Of a DNA stretch of 64,000 nucleotides, positions 60,338-64,000 are shown piece after piece. The stretch is from contig CM055100.1 in assembly GCA_029204225.1 (NCBI GenBank), forward strand, positions 46,604,073-46,668,072. The letters run 5' to 3'. How positions within the stretch are numbered: position 1 is the first letter of the stretch; every line of letters begins with the position of its first letter. Source of the stretch: Diphasiastrum complanatum (Eukaryota > Streptophyta > Lycopodiopsida > Lycopodiales > Lycopodiaceae). Below the pieces are notes generated by a model. It was given only the letters and a program-made list of their open reading frames with translations, made no database searches and was not told where the DNA came from. The translations under genes were made by a program, and so were the position numbers.

Positions 60338-62765
60338 CTGGAATTTGAGGACATAACCCCGCACAACAGCGACCGTTCCACATCAGGTCAGCCGCACAGA
60401 CATAAGACATTGTCGCAGATGTTAAGTTTATCAGCTCCAAAGTATTGAGTCATTGCATCAGGCAAGGTGTTCAGAAGCAGCGAGTACGATCGATTTTTCC
60501 TATGCCACTAATCTCTACAATTGTTTGAATGCCTGACTGGACTTTACACATTTAACAAAAACCTTATGAGCATGCATTGTACTGGCTACACATTGTCACA
60601 CGAGTTTGACAACAATCCAAATGGTAAGACAAAAGATTATACTTCCAACAATTATGAGCAAAATATCACAACAAAACGTAGATAAAGAGAGTATTGCAAA
60701 TGCTAGCTCAATCCGATGTAGAAAAGTAACTTTATGACAATCACCAAAAGTAGTATGATCTAGCTGAATGAATTCAAGGTGAAAAAATACTAATAATTTT
60801 AAGCTGCTCTCTGATCTAGGAACTAGTCTCTATACAATCACCCACTGATAATGAAGTCTTGAGGCCTACAAGACTGTCTAAGGGCCCACAAGTTAGGGTT
60901 GGCACTGCATCCTACCTCTAGGGGACCAATCATGGCCAAACAACTAATAATGTCAGTTATAATTGTATGATAACTCATAAAGAACCAAGTCGCAAAACAT
61001 ATGTAAATGTTAATTCCACGACGATGCAAGGACACAATCAGCATGGCAGGTACAAATGCCATCTTCTACCAGCGGCCTACTTTCATTAAGTTTATCAGCC
61101 GTTCCTGCGACTATTATCCTTCCAATATTCCCCAATAACAGCTCTAAGACCAACCTAGATTCTTCTTCAAGCTTTACAAATTTGTTTCAGAAATCCTCAG
61201 TTTGTTTCCGCCATTCTTCTTCCCAGGAAATACGACAATGCCTTGCTACCTATGATGCTCAATCTATGCACGGGACATAGGTTCAGTCCGATACTAGCAC
61301 AGATACACCTGCAACTTTTCTCAGGAACATCTTGAATTTCAAGGTACTCTTGCGCAATATACCCATCATGAAATAAGCAGGCTGCACCAAGAATCTCTTC
61401 AAAATCTCCACTTGCACAGCAACGACCTCTCTGTCTACAGCTCTTTGTAATAATAATTACCCATCAGTACTTTCTCATGGGTTTTCTGGCTTCACTTTCA
61501 TGAGGACGACAACAACCTATGTAACATCTTTCACCTTCGCCTCACTCTCACCATGAAGGTTCATACCTCCAAAGAAATCCAGATGAAAGTGATGAATCTT
61601 CAATCAATTCTAGATCCTGTCTGGTTTACAACTTGCTGCTCATTCCATCATCAGCCAATTTATAGGGAAGCCCCTTCTTACAAAAAGCTTGGAATACTCA
61701 TCAGCAATAATTCTCCTTTAAATATTAATAAGATGCATGGAAATCCTGTAATCGTTTATAACTACGCACCTGATTTAACAATTGAAAACACAGCCACACT
61801 AGAAGTGCATTTCTAAGTTCATTTGCCCTTTTCTCTCCAAAATGATGCTCCGGGAGATTTTTCCTGATCCGTGATGAGCTCCAACCGTACATGCACTCAA
61901 GATGCACCCAAACCTGTCCTCATGTTCAGGCCTGCAAATTGTGGAAAATGTCCTCTACTGTTCCTGAAGAGATAATCATGAGATTTGGTAGCCACATCAT
62001 TAGGTCTAAAGTAAGCTTCACTGGCAGACCTAACTCTTATTCTTGATTTGGTAAATTTGGACATAGAATCACAACATGTCCCATCCCTCCAAGAAGGGCC
62101 CGTTCCCATTCAACTAGGCAAGACAAAGGAAGTAAACACTCGCACAGGCAATCAAGCCCTGCAATCTGCAAGAAAGGGTGATTAGCACTCTAATTTGATG
62201 CAAAACACTATGGGAGCTAGTGATATTGATCATACTTGCTCCAACTCATCCTAGTTTGGTGACCAATTTAATTTTTTTCTTACAAAGAACCAGGCAATGC
62301 CCGTCTTTTGAACTCCTTTGCAGCTACAAAAAAACATTAAGTACCCGTGGAACAGCTACACAATCAATGATCAGAATACATCAACAAGTTCGATGGATGT
62401 GACCCTGCAACTTCTCAGCTGCTACAGACTACGTGTATCAGGTTTCTCAACCCTCAATGCAGGTGATAGTGTAACTCCAAGTACTTCTGAAGGTAATATG
62501 TTGAATCCTAGCTCTACCAAATAAAATGCCAGCCTTCAAGAACCCTCATGTAGCAGGAAGAAAAGTTTCTGTCAGAGAAAGACCAGCACGGCAAAACAAC
62601 ACCACACCCAAGTTGACTCTAGCACACCCTAGGAGCCCTTCAAATGGACCTTCAAGCTTCCTAGAGGACCTTATTAAAATGATCCTCATCCTTTATAAAA
62701 AGAAATTTGTCCCTTGACTATGACATGTACTACAATAACTGTAGCCAATGCTCTAGTAGATAGCT
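60338..62765. other. Upstream intron of UNC-50, no exon or element recognised
   Basis: The missing first exon should encode a WQM-containing block; codon variants of Trp-Gln on the minus strand (ctgcca or ttgcca on the + strand) are not found here or up to 64000. The short frames in this stretch match nothing known to me. Some may be decayed LINE sequence, as LINE RT follows at 62770. Confidence 0.45.
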
Positions 62766-63030
62766 TACCCCCCCTCTTTCCTAAAGTGCTTTTTGAGGAA
62801 CAATATGGATTTATCAAGGGCTGAAGTATCATCAATACTATTGTTAACCTTTGGGCTTCTGCTAACCACCTCGCTCATATGCATTTGAAATTCAACATGT
62901 TCGACTCGATTTAAATAAGACATTTGACCACATAAGTTGGAACATATCTTCCGTTTTGGAAAAAATCATCGTGCGTCATTTGCTCTAAGGAACTTATCGT
63001 CTCCACTCCATCCAAAATAAAGTTAGGTGT
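62766..63030 (+). pseudogene. LINE (L1-like) reverse transcriptase fragment
   Basis: LFEEQYGFIKG, a stop in place of Arg, then SIINTIVNLWASANHLAHM and LKFNMFDSI match the plant L1-type RT blocks EQxGFIxGRxIxDNI and LKxDxxKAFD. Heavily mutated. It is not the same family as the large LINE at 39690-44040, whose GQAGFR block has a different form. Confidence 0.65.
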
Positions 63031-63066
63031 TCTTTCCCACCCTTTTTCCCTTTTTTATGGAGACTC

Positions 63067-63900
63067 ATGAGAGCCAAAAGAGAGGTCTTCCTACCTTTCC
63101 AAGATACTGATGGGATTCAAACATCTAATGACAGTTTGAAACCTGTTACTACTTATGGGCAGTGCTTGCTGCAGCTAGGAGAAGCGCAAGAGCTAGCCAT
63201 TTATAATGGCCTAGCTTGTTGGCCTAATTCTGGCAGGTATACATGTCACCCTCATAGTGGTGGCCACAGTGTTGTTGATTTCATAGAAACAAAAAGTCCA
63301 CACCCTCTAAACCCCCATACCCTCCCTGGTTTGAGATGATGCCGCTCCCAACACTCTCTTGTAACACAAGCCCGTATACATGCCCCACACCTCCGTTCTA
63401 AATGTCATTCTGTCCATCGCTTGCTTCGCTATAAAAGGCGTACCTGCTAAATATCATTGCTTATTCCAAGACATGCCGATTCACACTACATTCACTCATC
63501 ACATATGAGGATCCACGTTGCGTCGCCCTTATGGTGTGGGAGATGTTCCTATTATAACAGGAGTTATGTCAGACAGATCTGCAGAGTCATCCAACATCAA
63601 AACTCCAGGTCACATCTTTTTCCTCGGGAGGAGACCTCAAACAAATCCAGAGTCCACAACTACCACTGATGATGATGATGACGCGCACACACATGCCCTA
63701 AAACATAGAGATCAGAAACAATACATCAGACAGAGTCATGTTGCGGCCCGAGCTAAATAACCTACCATGAGGGGAGGCACATCCCGTCAACACTCTTCTA
63801 GACGTCATAGGGACATACTAACAATTTCATGCCTCAAGCGAAACTAGATAAGCAAACTAACTAAACTAGCAAAAAATTTCACCCATACTCATTTTTTAAA
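63067..63900 (+). pseudogene. Second copy of the large LINE family, internally deleted
   Basis: 63100-63290 encodes [40 protein letters not shown] and [11 protein letters not shown], matching the endonuclease at 42730-42880 of the large LINE ([20 protein letters not shown]). From about 63510 the frame RPYGVGDVPIITGVMSDRSA, later DDDDDAHTHALKHRDQ and HVAARA, matches the LINE's 3' region (39868-40185). The rest of ORF2, about 2.3 kb, is missing between them. Orientation is opposite to the large copy. Confidence 0.82.
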
Positions 63901-64000
63901 AGTGAATATACAATAATAATTTGTGATCTAGATCGTGGATCACTGATGTTCTGGAACTTTTTGCACAACGTTGCTTCTAACATTATCTATACATTAGGGC

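Noticed and set aside
63067-63339. Possible first exon of UNC-50
   Set aside because: The frame is on the plus strand and matches the LINE endonuclease ([20 protein letters not shown]), not UNC-50.

Overview
This window is nuclear DNA from a land plant with a large, repeat-choked genome. The evidence is the mix of Ty1/copia and Ty3/gypsy LTR retrotransposons using the initiator-tRNA-Met type primer site (TGGTATCAGAGC), a plant-type LINE, long GA/CT microsatellites, and a host gene whose exons are separated by introns of up to 22.4 kb. Such introns fit a fern- or gymnosperm-type genome, but the species cannot be told from this sequence. There are no bacterial features, rRNA genes or CRISPR arrays, and no tRNA gene was recognised.

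The main non-transposon result is a split host gene on the minus strand. Eight exons between 60337 and 27884 join in perfect phase at canonical GT/AG sites and encode the C-terminal ~200 residues, to the stop codon, of a UNC-50 family Golgi membrane protein. Exons sit at 60312-60337, 60042-60132, 59812-59907, 59446-59517, 59269-59327, 36716-36838, 36500-36571 and 27884-27942. The first coding exon(s) were not found and must lie right of 60338, probably beyond the window. Two introns are giant (36839-59268, 22,430 bp; 27943-36499, 8,557 bp), and much of their bulk is transposable elements, so more than half of the window is the inside of this one gene.

Left of the gene, 1-19860 is a mosaic of broken LTR elements: a + copia fragment (1-2225); minus-strand copia pieces (2240-7800) including an in-frame RNase H/integrase chimera; an internally deleted + copia (8636-10392) with a 163-bp GA microsatellite inside its reading frame; a gag-plus-LTR gypsy-like remnant (10790-12205, continuing at 16567); a complete non-autonomous copia derivative (12206-16566) bounded by a TTCTT target duplication and carrying a 473-codon open frame; and a + gypsy (17160-19860) broken by a copia LTR. 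From 19870 to 27880 the DNA is mostly anonymous, with a 1.9-kb tandem segmental duplication and a GAAACG-rich repeat cluster.

The 8.6-kb intron holds the 3' end of a chromodomain gypsy (28946-30700) and a minus-strand copia (31126-34735). The 22-kb intron holds a LINE fragment (37370-37800), a nearly full-length LINE (39690-44040) with a 530-bp purine tract at its 3' end, a + copia related to the one in the other intron (44411-49034), a gypsy gag fragment (49035-49806), a second + copia (49807-52095), a gypsy with a long gag-protease frame (52096-56790 plus LTR) and further LTR-like DNA to 58890. The far right end (62770-63900) carries two LINE remnants. Apart from UNC-50 and two still-long transposon frames (44998-46356 and 54220-55902), the coding sequence is pseudogenic.
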